A stretch of 6,226 nt of DNA, taken from contig JASHTC010000136.1 in assembly GCA_030040755.1 (NCBI GenBank), positions 1 to 6,226 on the forward strand, in the 5' to 3' direction. Below are positions 1 to 5,302 of this stretch, one piece after another. Below the pieces are notes generated by a model. That model was not told the DNA's origin, ran no database searches, and saw only the letters and a list, made by a program, of their open reading frames with translations. This stretch comes from Thermoplasmata archaeon (GTDB lineage: Archaea > Thermoplasmatota > Thermoplasmata > Lutacidiplasmatales > UBA184). The position numbers and the translations under genes were made by a program. Every line of letters starts with the position of its first letter. Position 1 is the stretch's first letter.

Positions 1-509
1 GGACCTCCCGGATCTTGATGGCCTTCCCGATCTCCGCGCTCTCCACCCCTTACCGGGTCACCCGGTCCGACGGCCGTCGCTACTTCGCGAACTGCGCCTG
101 GGATGCGATCGCCTTCCACCCGATGCTCGACGAGCCGGTCCGGGTCGACTCGTTCTGCCATCACTGCGGGGAGCCCATTCGGTTCCGCCTCGAACAGGGG
201 AAGGGAATTCCGCTGGGGGGAGCTCTGCCGTTGGTCCACCTCCGACTGCCCGCGGCCGAGTGGTGGAAGGACATCACTCGAACGTGCGCCAACACGATGG
301 TGTTCCTGGGCGCCGAAGGGAGGCACCGGGCCGGGAAGGACCTCGAGACGGCGGCGCAGGAGGGAATCGTGTCCGTGGACCAGGTCGTGGGGATGAGCCT
401 CCCGATCTACTCGGGCAAGCTCCGCAAGGAGTACGAGCGGCCTCCGGTCGGCGTGATCCAGGCCCAGTTCGAGCGGCTCGGCTTGACGGGTCCTCACTGG
501 AAGCTATAG
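1..509 (+). CDS. merB: Organomercurial (alkylmercury) lyase, MerB-like; 5' end outside window
   Basis: MerB cleaves carbon-mercury bonds of organomercurials by protonolysis, releasing Hg(II) and a hydrocarbon in the cytoplasm. Numbering from the TTG codon at 15, the catalytic set is visible: Cys27 and Asp30 in NCAWD match MerB Cys96 and Asp99, Cys48 in SFCHHCG matches structural Cys117, and Cys91 in RTCANTMVF matches Cys159. The spacings of 3, 21 and 64 residues agree with the family (3, 21, 63). The frame is open to the left edge (codons from base 3 read T-S-R-I before the TTG), and MerB proteins of about 210 residues carry an N-terminal winged-helix domain joined by a stretch like the I-L-M-A-F-P-I-S-A-L-S seen here. 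The TTG/ATG at 15/18 are therefore probably internal codons and the true start lies upstream. No merR, merA or merT is visible nearby, so mercury resistance is not proven; a MerB-like paralogue with another role remains possible. Fold assignment is firm, substrate less so. Confidence 0.85.
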   Translation, partial: TSRILMAFPISALSTPYRVTRSDGRRYFANCAWDAIAFHPMLDEPVRVDSFCHHCGEPIRFRLEQGKGIPLGGALPLVHLRLPAAEWWKDITRTCANTMVFLGAEGRHRAGKDLETAAQEGIVSVDQVVGMSLPIYSGKLRKEYERPPVGVIQAQFERLGLTGPHWKL

Positions 510-513
510 GGCG

Positions 514-572
514 CCGGGGGAAGCCCCGGTCCCTCTCGGGAGCGAGCCGGCGGGCCCCCGAGCCCCGGGGCC
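514..572. terminator. GC-rich hairpins between convergent genes (possible bidirectional terminator)
   Basis: Four bases after the MerB-like stop is a perfect 6-bp hairpin: CCGGGG at 514-519, loop GAAG, CCCCGG at 524-529. A second follows: GGCCCC at 553-558, 8-base loop, GGGGCC at 567-572, ending just before the stop of the opposing gene at 578. The position between two converging genes suggests a role at transcript 3' ends. There is no T-rich tract on either strand, which is what archaeal termination usually needs, and such stems arise easily in DNA this GC-rich, so the call is tentative. Confidence 0.25.
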
Positions 573-577
573 GTGCT

Positions 578-1018
578 TCAACCTACGGAGAGCGTGACCG
601 AGAGGGGACCGTCGTAGCTGACGGTCGGGGCTTGCACGGTCACGTTAGCGTACTGGACCGGCTGCTGCGTGACCGCGAAGGAGACCATCTGGAAGGGGCT
701 GCTCACGCTCGCGCCGTCGAGCCGGAAGCAGATGGAGTTGCAGGTGAGGGTCAGCGTCACCGTCTGCGATGCGTGCAGAGAGAATCCGCCGGACGTCGTC
801 AGGAGGCCTCCCAGCGCATACCAGCTCACGGAAGTCACCTGGACCGTTACCTTGCCCGAGTCGTAGGCGGCGACGTCGGCCACGACGAGCCCGATCAGGA
901 CGAAGATGGCGAGGACCAGGACGACCAGCACCCACGGGATGCGCATCCGGGGGAGGCGGTGGAGGCCGACCTGGTCGTAGGCGCCGTAGAAGGTCGCGAC
1001 GTTATCGTGCATCGCCAT
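578..1018 (-). CDS. Small single-pass membrane protein with beta-rich exterior, unknown function
   Basis: I do not recognise this 146-aa protein. It has a short soluble N-terminus with a YGAYDQVG segment (residues 11-18), a basic stretch RLPRMR (21-26), one hydrophobic helix at about 28-50, then about 95 residues rich in V, T and S in alternating beta-strand-like pattern (KVTVQVTSVSW, TVTLTLTC, ANVTVQAPTV). A close cysteine pair, Cys93 and Cys97 (CNSIC), could form a disulfide if the domain is exported. Positive residues before the helix favour a cytoplasmic N-terminus and an outside C-terminal domain. I chose the ATG at 1018 because GGTGAGG lies 12 bases upstream; a second ATG is at 1012. 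The frame stays open to an ATG at 1126 with a GGAG 5 bases before it, but the extra 36 residues are P/R/S-rich and look non-coding. The gene converges on the MerB-like gene. Beta-rich exposed domains of this kind are common in archaeal envelope proteins of unknown role. Confidence 0.65.
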   Translation of the reverse strand: MAMHDNVATFYGAYDQVGLHRLPRMRIPWVLVVLVLAIFVLIGLVVADVAAYDSGKVTVQVTSVSWYALGGLLTTSGGFSLHASQTVTLTLTCNSICFRLDGASVSSPFQMVSFAVTQQPVQYANVTVQAPTVSYDGPLSVTLSVG

Positions 1019-1282
1019 GACGTCGGGCTTCCTCACCGAGCCCAGTCGGCGAACGGGCGCAACGGTCTTCGGGTTTCCAGCACGTGGTCCTGATGGACGG
1101 GACGGCTCCCGGCTGGAACTGTACATGCGAGCTCCAGCTACTTGAGGGTGCGGTTCGAGCGGGGCGCGGAGACGAGCGACCCCGCCGCACCCGCGCGAAC
1201 GACGGGCGGGACGGACCGCTGGGAGTCGATGCGGGGCCGCCCCCCGACTTCGGACCGGGAGAGAGCGGGGGTCGCGGGGCCG
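1019..1282. other. Intergenic region, no gene recognised
   Basis: These 264 bases lie between two minus-strand genes. All frames read as arginine-, proline- and glycine-rich low-complexity sequence typical of non-coding GC-rich DNA. No convincing TATA box is visible before the 1018 start. Part of the right end may once have been non-coding sequence now read as the basic tail of the VOC gene, or the reverse. Confidence 0.4.
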
Positions 1283-1723
1283 CTACTTCCTACGACGACC
1301 GCGAGAGCGCGCTCGAGTCCGGGCGCGCGAGCGCACGGTGGGACGAGCGCGGACCGGCACGCTGGGCTCGAACAGGCCGATCCTGTTCCCCTCGGGGTCC
1401 GCGCCGACGAAGCTCCATCCCATGTCGGGCACCGGCATCTTCGGGACGACCTCCACGCCCCCGGCCGCCTTGAACCTCTGGATCGCCGAGTCGATCTCGG
1501 CCACCACGATGTAGTTGCGAGGGTGCTCCTCCGGCCCCGTCTTCGGATACATCCCGCCCGAGACGCTCTTCCCCGGTGGCCCAGTAGAGATCAGCCAGTA
1601 GAAACTCCCCCCGGGCATGGGAGCCTTCTGGAACTTCCAGCCGAAGACCTCCGTGTAGAACTGGGAGAGTCGCTCGGCGTCGCTCGCCGGGATCTCGAAA
1701 TGCACGACCGTCTGGGTCACCAT
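1283..1723 (-). CDS. VOC (glyoxalase / extradiol dioxygenase fold) family protein
   Basis: This 146-aa protein belongs to the vicinal oxygen chelate superfamily, in the small single-domain group annotated as lactoylglutathione-lyase-related enzymes. Two beta-alpha-beta-beta-beta modules are visible. Module 1 runs from TVVHFEIP (6-12) through QFYTEVFGWKF (21-31) to GGMYP (56-60). Module 2 runs from NYIVVAEIDSAIQRFKAAGG (70-89) through VPKMPVPDMGW (93-103) to GNRIGLFEP (112-120). His8 and Glu119 occupy the usual metal-ligand strands. Substrate cannot be told from sequence; family members range from detoxification enzymes to antibiotic-binding proteins. The ATG at 1723 is preceded by GGAGG with a 6-base gap, a strong ribosome binding site. 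After LFEP, where most relatives end within a few residues, there is a 26-residue tail (121-146) made largely of R, S, T and A that reads like translated non-coding DNA. The gene is divergent from the PLP enzyme at 1883. Confidence 0.88.
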   Translation of the reverse strand: MVTQTVVHFEIPASDAERLSQFYTEVFGWKFQKAPMPGGSFYWLISTGPPGKSVSGGMYPKTGPEEHPRNYIVVAEIDSAIQRFKAAGGVEVVPKMPVPDMGWSFVGADPEGNRIGLFEPSVPVRARPTVRSRARTRARSRGRRRK

Positions 1724-1754
1724 CGGGGGCCTCCGCGCCCCGGAGGGAACCCGG

Positions 1755-1766
1755 GGTTAAGAATCC
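1755..1766 (-). promoter_or_regulatory. Weak TATA-like element for the VOC gene
   Basis: Read on the minus strand this is GGATTCTTAACC, one of the few AT-richer spots in the divergent region. About 26 bases downstream is roughly 1734, next to the GGAGG ribosome binding site at 1730-1734. A start that close would crowd the binding site, so either the real start is a few bases upstream or the element is fortuitous. Confidence 0.28.
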
Positions 1767-1840
1767 GAGGAACGGAGTGTTCGCTTTCCGCGCGCCCGTC
1801 CGCCCGCGGTCCACGGACGGGACCTCGGGCGCGTCCATGC

Positions 1841-1849
1841 CCATAAAGG
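1841..1849 (+). promoter_or_regulatory. TATA-like element for the PLP-enzyme gene
   Basis: CCATAAAGG interrupts otherwise GC-only sequence 34-42 bases before the ATG at 1883. An archaeal start about 25 bases downstream would fall near 1870 and give a leader of roughly a dozen bases, with GAGGT at 1870-1874 as a Shine-Dalgarno sequence 8 bases before the ATG. The match to the archaeal TATA consensus is partial. Confidence 0.35.
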
Positions 1850-1882
1850 CCCGCGAGCTTCCGGAGCCCGAGGTTCCGGGCG

Positions 1883-3232
1883 ATGAAGACGCTCCTGGCC
1901 GAGACCGCGGAACGGGCAGCGACGTATCTCGAGGGGCTGAAGGGGCGCCGGGTCGCTCCGACTCCGGGCGACCTCGCCCAGTTGGAGGAGCTCGCCGGCC
2001 CCCTTCCGGAGGAGGGCGCGGAGCCCGCCGCCCTCCTCGCCCAACTCGACCGATACGGCTCCCCCGCCACCGTCGGGTCCGCCGGAGGGAGGTACTTCGG
2101 GTTCGTGATCGGCGGCGCCCTGCCCGCGGCGCTCGCGGCGAACTGGCTCGCCGGTGCGTGGAATCAGAATGCGGGCCTCGAAATCGCGTCGCCGGTCGGT
2201 GTGCGGCTCGAGCGCGTGGCGCTCGGCTGGGTCCGGGAGCTGCTGGGGCTGCCCTCCTCCGCGCAGGGGGTCTTCGTGACCGGCGCGACCATGGCGAACT
2301 TCTCCGCCCTGGCCGCGGCGCGTCATGCCGTCCTCGAGAAGGCCGGCTGGGATGTCGCGGCCGGGGGCCTGTTCGGCGCTCCGCGGGTCACGGTCGTGGT
2401 GGGGGAGGAAGTCCACGTCACGCTGCTCAAGGCGCTCTCCCTCCTCGGCTGGGGCCGTGAGCAAGTCGTCCGGGTCCCGACCGACGCCCAGGGCCGGATG
2501 CGGGCCGACCAGCTGGGCGAGCTCGGGGGCCCGACCATCGTGTGCCTCCAGGCCGGGAATGTCAACACGGGCGCCTTCGACCCGGCGCGCCAGGTCTGCG
2601 AGCGGGCCCATGGCGCGGGCGCCTGGGTCCATGTGGACGGCGCGTTCGGCCTCTGGGCGCACGCGGCCCCGGGGCGGCGCCATCTCACGGAGGGCGTCGA
2701 GCAAGCGGACTCCTGGGCGGTCGACGGTCACAAGTGGCTGAACGTGCCCTACGACAGCGGGATGGCGTTCGTCCGGGACGGCGAGCCGCTGAGGGCGGCG
2801 ATGGCGGGCGCCGAGCGGGCCTCGTACCTGCCGATCTCCGGCCGGGGAGAACCCACGGAGTACGCCCCGGAGCTGTCCCGCCGGGCGCGGGGCGTCGACG
2901 CCTGGGCCGCCCTACGGAGCTTGGGGCGCTCGGGGATGGCGGACCTCGTCGAGCGGTGCTGTTACCTCGCGGCCCGGCTGGCCGAACGACTCCGCACCGG
3001 AGGATGCCGGATCCTGAACGACGTCGTCCTGAACCAGGTACTCGTCGCCTTCGGGAGCGATGAGCGGACGCGCCGGGTCATCGAGGCCGTGCAGCGGGAC
3101 GGGACCTGCTGGTGCGGGGGGACCGTCTGGCACGGGACCGCCGCGATGCGGGTCAGCGTCAGCTCCTGGGCGACGACTCCGGAGGACATCGACCGGTCCG
3201 CGGCCGCGATCCTTCGGCTCGCGGCGGAGTGA
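1883..3232 (+). CDS. PLP-dependent group II decarboxylase-like enzyme (fold type I)
   Basis: A complete 449-aa enzyme of the pyridoxal-phosphate fold-type I superfamily, in the group II amino-acid decarboxylase branch. Visible PLP site: phosphate-binding TGATMANFSA (133-142), His178 in EEVHVTLLKAL as the probable ring-stacking residue, Asp252 in HVDGAFGLWA pairing with the pyridine nitrogen, and the Schiff-base Lys284 in VDGHKWLN. The NxNTGAFDP loop (226-233) and the C-terminal RVSVSSWATT strand (423-432) are also typical. The N-terminal approximately 100 residues form the helical arm and the YFGFVIGG/NQNAGLEIASP region that contacts the active site of the neighbouring subunit in this family. 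Expected reaction is decarboxylation of an amino acid to an amine, but relatives include aldolase-like and unassigned enzymes, so the substrate is not called. Length suits bacterial-type members better than archaeal tyrosine/aspartate decarboxylase MfnA (about 380-400 aa). The ATG at 1883 has GAGGT 8 bases upstream. Neighbours give no pathway clue. Confidence 0.9.
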   Translation: MKTLLAETAERAATYLEGLKGRRVAPTPGDLAQLEELAGPLPEEGAEPAALLAQLDRYGSPATVGSAGGRYFGFVIGGALPAALAANWLAGAWNQNAGLEIASPVGVRLERVALGWVRELLGLPSSAQGVFVTGATMANFSALAAARHAVLEKAGWDVAAGGLFGAPRVTVVVGEEVHVTLLKALSLLGWGREQVVRVPTDAQGRMRADQLGELGGPTIVCLQAGNVNTGAFDPARQVCERAHGAGAWVHVDGAFGLWAHAAPGRRHLTEGVEQADSWAVDGHKWLNVPYDSGMAFVRDGEPLRAAMAGAERASYLPISGRGEPTEYAPELSRRARGVDAWAALRSLGRSGMADLVERCCYLAARLAERLRTGGCRILNDVVLNQVLVAFGSDERTRRVIEAVQRDGTCWCGGTVWHGTAAMRVSVSSWATTPEDIDRSAAAILRLAAE

Positions 3233-3285
3233 GTGCCGCCCGATTGCGTGCCCGGGGAGCGTCTCCCTCGTCCCCACCGCCAGGG

Positions 3286-3313
3286 CCCCCCGACCCGGCC
3301 GCCGGTCGGGGGG
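3286..3313. terminator. Perfect 10-bp-stem hairpin between convergent genes
   Basis: CCCCCCGACC at 3286-3295 pairs perfectly with GGTCGGGGGG at 3304-3313 around an 8-base loop, 54 bases after the PLP-enzyme stop and about 200 bases beyond the end of the opposing nucleotidyltransferase gene. It is the strongest hairpin I found. The position fits a 3'-end or bidirectional termination/stability element, but no T tract follows on either strand. Confidence 0.38.
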
Positions 3314-3510
3314 GACGACTCCGACCGACGTGGGAATCCTACGACCAGGACGCGTTCCACGGCCGCACGGTCCTCGCCCGCACCCCCTGGCGGGAAGCCT
3401 GGCCGACCCGCCGGCGCATGGCGCCGTCGCTCTCGGCAGACTCGGAGGAGCCCCGGGGGGTCCCCTGGGCCGGCGGGCTTCCCCGAGGGAGGCGGGAGTC
3501 GGTTCCCCGG
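3314..3510. other. Intergenic region, no gene recognised
   Basis: This stretch lies between the hairpin and the stop of the nucleotidyltransferase gene. Open frames cross it on both strands, but the translations are R/P/G/S-rich, lack recognisable motifs and have no supported start. No TATA-like or tRNA-like sequence was seen. Confidence 0.4.
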
Positions 3511-4095
3511 CTACCCGTCCGACCCGCCGGGGCCCGCGCCGAGCGCGGACCGCCGGAGCTCGTCGCGGACATACTCGATCCGTGCGCGGACCGTAGCTTC
3601 TGTGCCGAAGCGACGCGCGATGACCTCGACGCCCTGGAGTCGCTCGGCCGAGAGTCCGTCGATCACGTTGGTCAGGATCTTCTCGGCATAGGCCCGCCAG
3701 CGCTTGGTCAAGAGACGGGTGTACCACACCGCCTCGGGGGTCGCGTAGCGGACCCCCTCGACCTCCGAGGAGGCGTCGCGCACCAGGAAGTCGAAGAACT
3801 CCTGCCCGGACCGTTTTCCCGAGAAGGCGCCCGAGTCCACGATGTCGAGCGGGATCCCCGCATGGTCGAGGATCCCGAAGCGGGTGACTTGGTCCGCCTC
3901 CCACGCCAGCGTCAGGGCCGGGTCGCCGCTCAGGCGCCGGACTGCCTCCCGGTAATCCGTGGTCGTCACCATCACGTCCACGTCGCGCGTCGCGGTCGCC
4001 GCCTCCTGGGCCACCGCCTTGCCTCCCACGATGACGTACCCGATCCCGTGCCGGCGGAGGATCGCGTCGGCGGCGTTGACGGCCGGGTCCTTCAT
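3511..4095 (-). CDS. Minimal nucleotidyltransferase-fold protein (AbiEii/DUF6036-like), candidate toxin
   Basis: A 194-aa protein with the DNA polymerase beta-type nucleotidyltransferase signature hG[GS]x(9-13)Dh[DE]h: VIVGGKAVAQ has Gly24-Gly25, followed after 12 residues by TRDVDVMV with Asp38 and Asp40. Asp84 in IPLDIVDSGAF is the likely third metal-binding acid, so catalysis looks intact. The second half (about 95-180) is helical: EFFDFLVRDA, YATPEAVWYTRLLTKRWRAYAEKILTNVIDG and a long C-terminal helix, as in AbiEii/MenA-like and DUF6036 proteins, which transfer nucleotides to tRNA or proteins or act as toxins. Its ATG at 4093-4095 overlaps the stop of the upstream gene as ATGA, so the two are probably translated together; GAGG lies 4 bases upstream. 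The frame is open far upstream of this ATG, but that translation is P/G/R-rich and overlaps the real upstream gene, so I reject a longer start. Family-level call firm; toxin role is inference from gene pairing. Confidence 0.85.
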   Translation of the reverse strand: MKDPAVNAADAILRRHGIGYVIVGGKAVAQEAATATRDVDVMVTTTDYREAVRRLSGDPALTLAWEADQVTRFGILDHAGIPLDIVDSGAFSGKRSGQEFFDFLVRDASSEVEGVRYATPEAVWYTRLLTKRWRAYAEKILTNVIDGLSAERLQGVEVIARRFGTEATVRARIEYVRDELRRSALGAGPGGSDG

Positions 4096-4658
4096 GCCGC
4101 CTCGGGGGAGGACGGGTTGTTCTGCTCCACCCAGCGGAGGTCCCCGACGGGGAGCGGCCGGCCGACCTTCGGAAGCGCCGGGGCGAACTCCTGCAATCTC
4201 ACCTTCGTGGCCGCCGCCTCGAGCCCCTCGTTGCGGACCCGACGATACAGCTCGCTCGGGTCGAGCCGCGAGCGATTGCGCACGGCGACCACCCGCGCGG
4301 CGAGCGGGTCGAAGCGCAGCAGGAGGGTGACGAGCTCGACGACCCCCGGCGCGCGGAGGGCGTCCGCATCCCGAACCGGCAGCAGGCGGTACTCCGAGGT
4401 GATCTTGCGGGAGAGCCTCTCGGGGACCGCGAGCCACGGCCGGAAGCTCACCGGGTACCCGCTCTTCGTCACCCACTCCGAGGTCAGGAGGAGCGCCGGC
4501 ACCCGGTGCCGGCGGAGCCGCTCCACGTCCGCCGGGGAGCGGACGCGCGGACGGTACTCGAGGGGTGGACGGCCCCGATGCCGCGGAACCGGCACTCGCA
4601 TCTCGGGCGGGAGCGGCCATTCCCCCGGTTCGCGAAGCAGACTCTCCTCGACCCGCAT
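4092..4658 (-). CDS. Uncharacterised protein coupled to the nucleotidyltransferase, candidate antitoxin/partner
   Basis: I do not recognise this 188-aa protein with confidence. The N-terminal 40 residues are rich in P and R (LPPEMRVPVPRHRGR). Residues 41-100 contain an alternating region, SPADVERLRRHRVPALLLTSEW then SGYPVSFRPWLAVPERL. The C-terminal part is helical: APGVVELVTLLLRFDPLAA (103-121), LDPSELYRRVRNEGLEAAA (132-150), TKVRLQEFAPALP (151-163). That ending vaguely recalls the C-terminal helices of AbiEi-type antitoxins (a pro-rich turn, paired helices, a terminal R-L-x-E-x-x segment), but there is no clear N-terminal winged helix. The ATG at 4658 was chosen because it lies about 27 bases from the centre of a strong TATA box, fitting a leaderless mRNA; a GTG at 4670 would fall upstream of the predicted transcription start. 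The stop overlaps the next gene as ATGA, arguing for a functional pair. Confidence 0.8.
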   Translation of the reverse strand: MRVEESLLREPGEWPLPPEMRVPVPRHRGRPPLEYRPRVRSPADVERLRRHRVPALLLTSEWVTKSGYPVSFRPWLAVPERLSRKITSEYRLLPVRDADALRAPGVVELVTLLLRFDPLAARVVAVRNRSRLDPSELYRRVRNEGLEAAATKVRLQEFAPALPKVGRPLPVGDLRWVEQNNPSSPEAA

Positions 4659-4680
4659 CCCCGGAACCACCGGCGTGTAA

Positions 4681-4694
4681 GTATTTATATTATG
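4681..4694 (-). promoter_or_regulatory. Archaeal TATA box, leaderless promoter of the nucleotidyltransferase cassette
   Basis: On the minus strand this reads CATAATATAAATAC, inside a 22-base AT-rich island (4676-4697) in DNA that is otherwise about 70% GC. Its centre is about 28 bases before the ATG at 4658, so the predicted start site is at or within a base or two of the initiation codon. No Shine-Dalgarno sequence is needed or seen. Short arms CCGGC (4670-4674) and GCCGG (4697-4701) are placed symmetrically around the box and could be an operator, though 5-bp arms are easily due to chance. Confidence 0.65.
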
Positions 4695-4731
4695 TTGCCG
4701 GCGGCGTCGCCCGGCACCCCCCCCCGCTCGC

Positions 4732-5271
4732 TCACTTCGTCAGGTGACGCCGGTGCGCGGCGGCCCGGGACGCCCGGCGGGGAAGCCCGCACCGCCGGGC
4801 GAGACGGCGGAGCTCGGCGGGGGTGATCCACTCGATCTTGAGGTAGTCGAGGAGCTCCCGGTCGGTCATCCCGATCCGCTTCCCCTCGGCGACGGTGATC
4901 CGGTAGGCCTCGATCTCCGAGGGCGCGTCCACGTAGCTCAGCTTGGGGTAGAAGAGGGGCCGCCCGCGCCGGAACTGGCGTACGTGGCACAGCTCGTGGA
5001 CCAGGTCAAGGTAGACGGTGCGAAAATCGCTCCCCTTCAGGTGCTTCGAACTGATGATGAGGTGCCCGTCGACGTCGCTCGTGCCCATGTAGCCGAAGCG
5101 CGAGGAGAAGAACTCGACCTTGAGCGACCGGAGCACGCGGAGGGTCTGACGTCCGAAGAGGCGGCGGACCGTCGGCACCCCCTCGAAGCCGCGGAAGAAC
5201 CGGGTGAACGGGTAGAGCTTGGTCGGTGCCTCTCGCTCGATCCGTACCCCGAGCCCCGACTCAGAAGCCAT
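4732..5271 (-). CDS. Zinc metallopeptidase (HExxH zincin), archaeal small family
   Basis: A 179-aa protein with a zincin active site: VHELCHVRQF (91-100) supplies His92, Glu93 and His96, and a downstream helix SEIEAYRITVAEGKRIGM (118-135) supplies a probable third zinc ligand, most likely Glu121. This gives the HExxH plus Glu arrangement. Upstream, KVEFFSSRFGYMGTSDVDGHLIISS (51-75) looks like the edge strand and substrate-binding part of the fold. There is no signal peptide or membrane helix, so it should be cytoplasmic. I associate the combination of KVEFF, SSRFG, HELxHVxQF and IEAY with an uncharacterised family frequent in Thermoplasmata; this is from memory. The C-terminal 25 residues (RRASRAAAHRRH) are basic and probably disordered. 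The ATG at 5271 follows AGGGAG by 7 bases, and that site sits in a hairpin loop. The next gene downstream has its own promoter 73 bases on, so the two are not necessarily co-transcribed. Substrate unknown. Confidence 0.83.
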   Translation of the reverse strand: MASESGLGVRIEREAPTKLYPFTRFFRGFEGVPTVRRLFGRQTLRVLRSLKVEFFSSRFGYMGTSDVDGHLIISSKHLKGSDFRTVYLDLVHELCHVRQFRRGRPLFYPKLSYVDAPSEIEAYRITVAEGKRIGMTDRELLDYLKIEWITPAELRRLARRCGLPRRASRAAAHRRHLTK

Positions 5272-5289
5272 CCCGCGTCTCCCTGCGGG
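5272..5289 (-). promoter_or_regulatory. Hairpin presenting the ribosome binding site of the metallopeptidase gene
   Basis: In the mRNA sense, CCCGC and GCGGG (plus-strand 5285-5289 and 5272-5276) form a 5-bp stem directly abutting the ATG, with the AGGGAG Shine-Dalgarno sequence in the 8-base loop. The site decides the start at 5271. Whether the fold affects translation is unknown; it may be a chance stem in GC-rich sequence. Confidence 0.35.
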
Positions 5290-5302
5290 AGCGCAACGGG
5301 CG

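Noticed and set aside
15..20. TTG/ATG pair as the start of the MerB-like protein
   Set aside because: The frame continues open to the edge with residues matching the family's linker, and there is no ribosome binding site in the visible bases.
260..1093. Plus-strand open frame of 277 codons
   Set aside because: It overlaps the MerB-like gene and runs antisense to the small membrane protein; its translation is G/R/D-rich without motifs.
1777..2460. Plus-strand open frame of 227 codons
   Set aside because: Out of frame with the PLP enzyme, which has the catalytic motifs and a supported start; this translation is R/G/A repeats.
1757..2731. Minus-strand open frame of 324 codons
   Set aside because: Antisense to the PLP enzyme, with R/G/P-rich composition typical of shadow frames in GC-rich DNA.
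2912..3904. Minus-strand open frame of 330 codons
   Set aside because: Crosses the end of the PLP enzyme, the hairpin and part of the nucleotidyltransferase; no motifs.
4096..4620. N-terminal extension of the nucleotidyltransferase frame
   Set aside because: The upstream 175 codons are P/G/A/R-rich and overlap the coupled gene; the ATG at 4095 gives the canonical short N-terminus before the GG motif.
3112..4680. Plus-strand open frame of 522 codons, the longest in the window
   Set aside because: Antisense to both genes of the nucleotidyltransferase cassette. The minus-strand proteins carry active-site motifs, an ATGA overlap and a promoter; this one has none.
4717..4725. C9 run (and a G9 run at 5368-5376)
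   Set aside because: Possible phase-variable homopolymers, but both are intergenic and not at a promoter spacer or inside a reading frame; probably compositional.
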